A stretch of 14,257 nucleotides of DNA from Flavipsychrobacter stenotrophus. GTDB taxonomy: Bacteria; Bacteroidota; Bacteroidia; Chitinophagales; Chitinophagaceae. Below are positions 13,625 to 14,257 of the stretch, one piece after another. The notes beneath the pieces are model-generated. The model was not told the DNA's origin. It ran no database searches and saw only the letters and a list, made by a program, of their open reading frames with translations. The stretch spans positions 1 to 14,257 of the forward strand of contig CANCOG010000060.1 in NCBI GenBank assembly GCA_947379685.1. Direction: 5' to 3'. Positions within the stretch are counted from its first letter, which is position 1; each line of letters opens with the position of its first letter. The translations under genes and the position numbers were made by a program.

Positions 13625-14257
13625 ATAGACTAATCTTATTGTTGCTTTTACTTGTGCCCGGAGTTGCGCAGGCACAAGTAAATTTGGTGCGCAATGGCGG
13701 TTTTGAGCAGTATGATTTCTGTCCAACGGATTATGATCAGATTAAGAAAGCGGTCTATTGGAATACGATTGATACGTTATCAATGGATGCCGGCTGTGCC
13801 CCGGAATACTGTAATGCATGCGCCGATTCAGTGACCACTCCATTAAACGTTCCGGCTGGAGGTTCATACCATCATAGTGCGAGATCTGGCGTTGGAATGG
13901 TTGAATCAAATATGTATTTTAATAACAGCTATTCAGGCGAAATGGCACAGCGAAATTACACTCAGGGGAGACTTTTTAATCACCTTGCCGCCGGGACGAA
14001 TTACTGTGTTACATTCTATGTAACGTTGGCGCAAAGATCAGGATATGCCAGTAATATGATTGGTGCTTATCTTGATAATGGCAGTATTGATTCTGGACAG
14101 GATAGTTCCCATTGCGGCTTGCCAAAAACTGCTTTTACACCTCAGATAGTAGATACCACCATCATAAAGGACACACTTCATTGGGTGAAAATACAAGGCA
14201 GTTTTGTAGCAAATGGCTCTGAGCAGTTTATAACTATCGGCAATTTTTTTGATATCA
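13621..14257 (+). CDS. Secreted protein with galactose-binding-like N-terminal region (partial, 3' end outside window)
   Basis: The frame is open from the ATG at 13621 to the window end (212 codons). Residues 1-18 form a signal peptide (N-R, seven-residue Leu/Ile core, cut after AQA before QV). The mature part begins 'NLVRNGGFEQYDFCP', a pattern of Bacteroidota secreted proteins where a beta-sandwich resembling carbohydrate-binding/galactose-binding modules opens the chain. Further marks are six cysteines (34, 59, 64, 67, 129, 165), 'HLAAGTNYCVTFYVTLA', 'IGAYLD', and a final 'WVKIQGSFVANGSEQFITIGNF' style strand pair. Such proteins often end in a T9SS sorting domain or an OmpA domain; which one applies lies outside the window. 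The start is supported by the signal peptide and the ATGA overlap with the remnant before it. Confidence 0.82.
   Translation, partial: MNRLILLLLLLVPGVAQAQVNLVRNGGFEQYDFCPTDYDQIKKAVYWNTIDTLSMDAGCAPEYCNACADSVTTPLNVPAGGSYHHSARSGVGMVESNMYFNNSYSGEMAQRNYTQGRLFNHLAAGTNYCVTFYVTLAQRSGYASNMIGAYLDNGSIDSGQDSSHCGLPKTAFTPQIVDTTIIKDTLHWVKIQGSFVANGSEQFITIGNFFDI

Overview
The window looks like a chromosome segment from a member of the Bacteroidota, most likely the Chitinophagaceae or a close relative. Three things point there: a type IX secretion (T9SS) C-terminal sorting domain, the TAnnTTTG promoter box that recurs ahead of genes, and families typical of the phylum (an ECF sigma factor with a dedicated anti-sigma, a THUMP-type RNA methyltransferase, a TerC membrane protein). 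This is inferred from sequence features, not from a database match. All supported genes are on the + strand.

Layout. 1-790: the 3' end of an ECF sigma-factor gene overlaps by one base an anti-sigma gene whose product joins an N-terminal anti-sigma helical segment to a C-terminal cupin and has no membrane helix. 872-2056: a THUMP/class I SAM-dependent RNA methyltransferase of the RlmL type, with a -7 box almost touching its start codon. 2139-2267: a 42-residue putative single-span membrane protein. 2268-2529: non-coding, with an inverted repeat and a 10-bp palindrome. 2530-3321: a TerC-family membrane protein. 3322-3687: regulatory region of the next gene, with two sets of short direct repeats and a TAnnTTTG promoter.

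3688-13227 is one huge gene for a secreted protein of about 3,180 residues. It has a signal peptide, an autotransporter-like beta-strand region, an IPT/TIG domain, seven FG-GAP/VCBS calcium-type repeats, nine Ig-like (BIG_2-like) repeats of about 78 residues, a beta-sandwich plus PKD-like insert, five more Ig-like repeats, a second N-terminal-like 'W..NW' module, a Bacteroidota-type C-terminal region and a T9SS type A sorting domain. It is probably a cell-surface adhesin or matrix protein. A strong intrinsic terminator follows.

13285-14257 is the most unusual part. A 63% GC island with several hairpins (about 13294-13412) lies just upstream of a decapitated T9SS sorting-domain fragment (13454-13624). 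The fragment's stop codon overlaps, as ATGA, the start of another secreted-protein gene that runs off the window. The simplest reading is that a T9SS cargo gene once stood here in an operon with the last gene and lost all but its C-terminal end, with the GC-rich element now at or near the break. The genes form no single pathway. The common theme of the right two thirds is export of large surface proteins through the type IX system.
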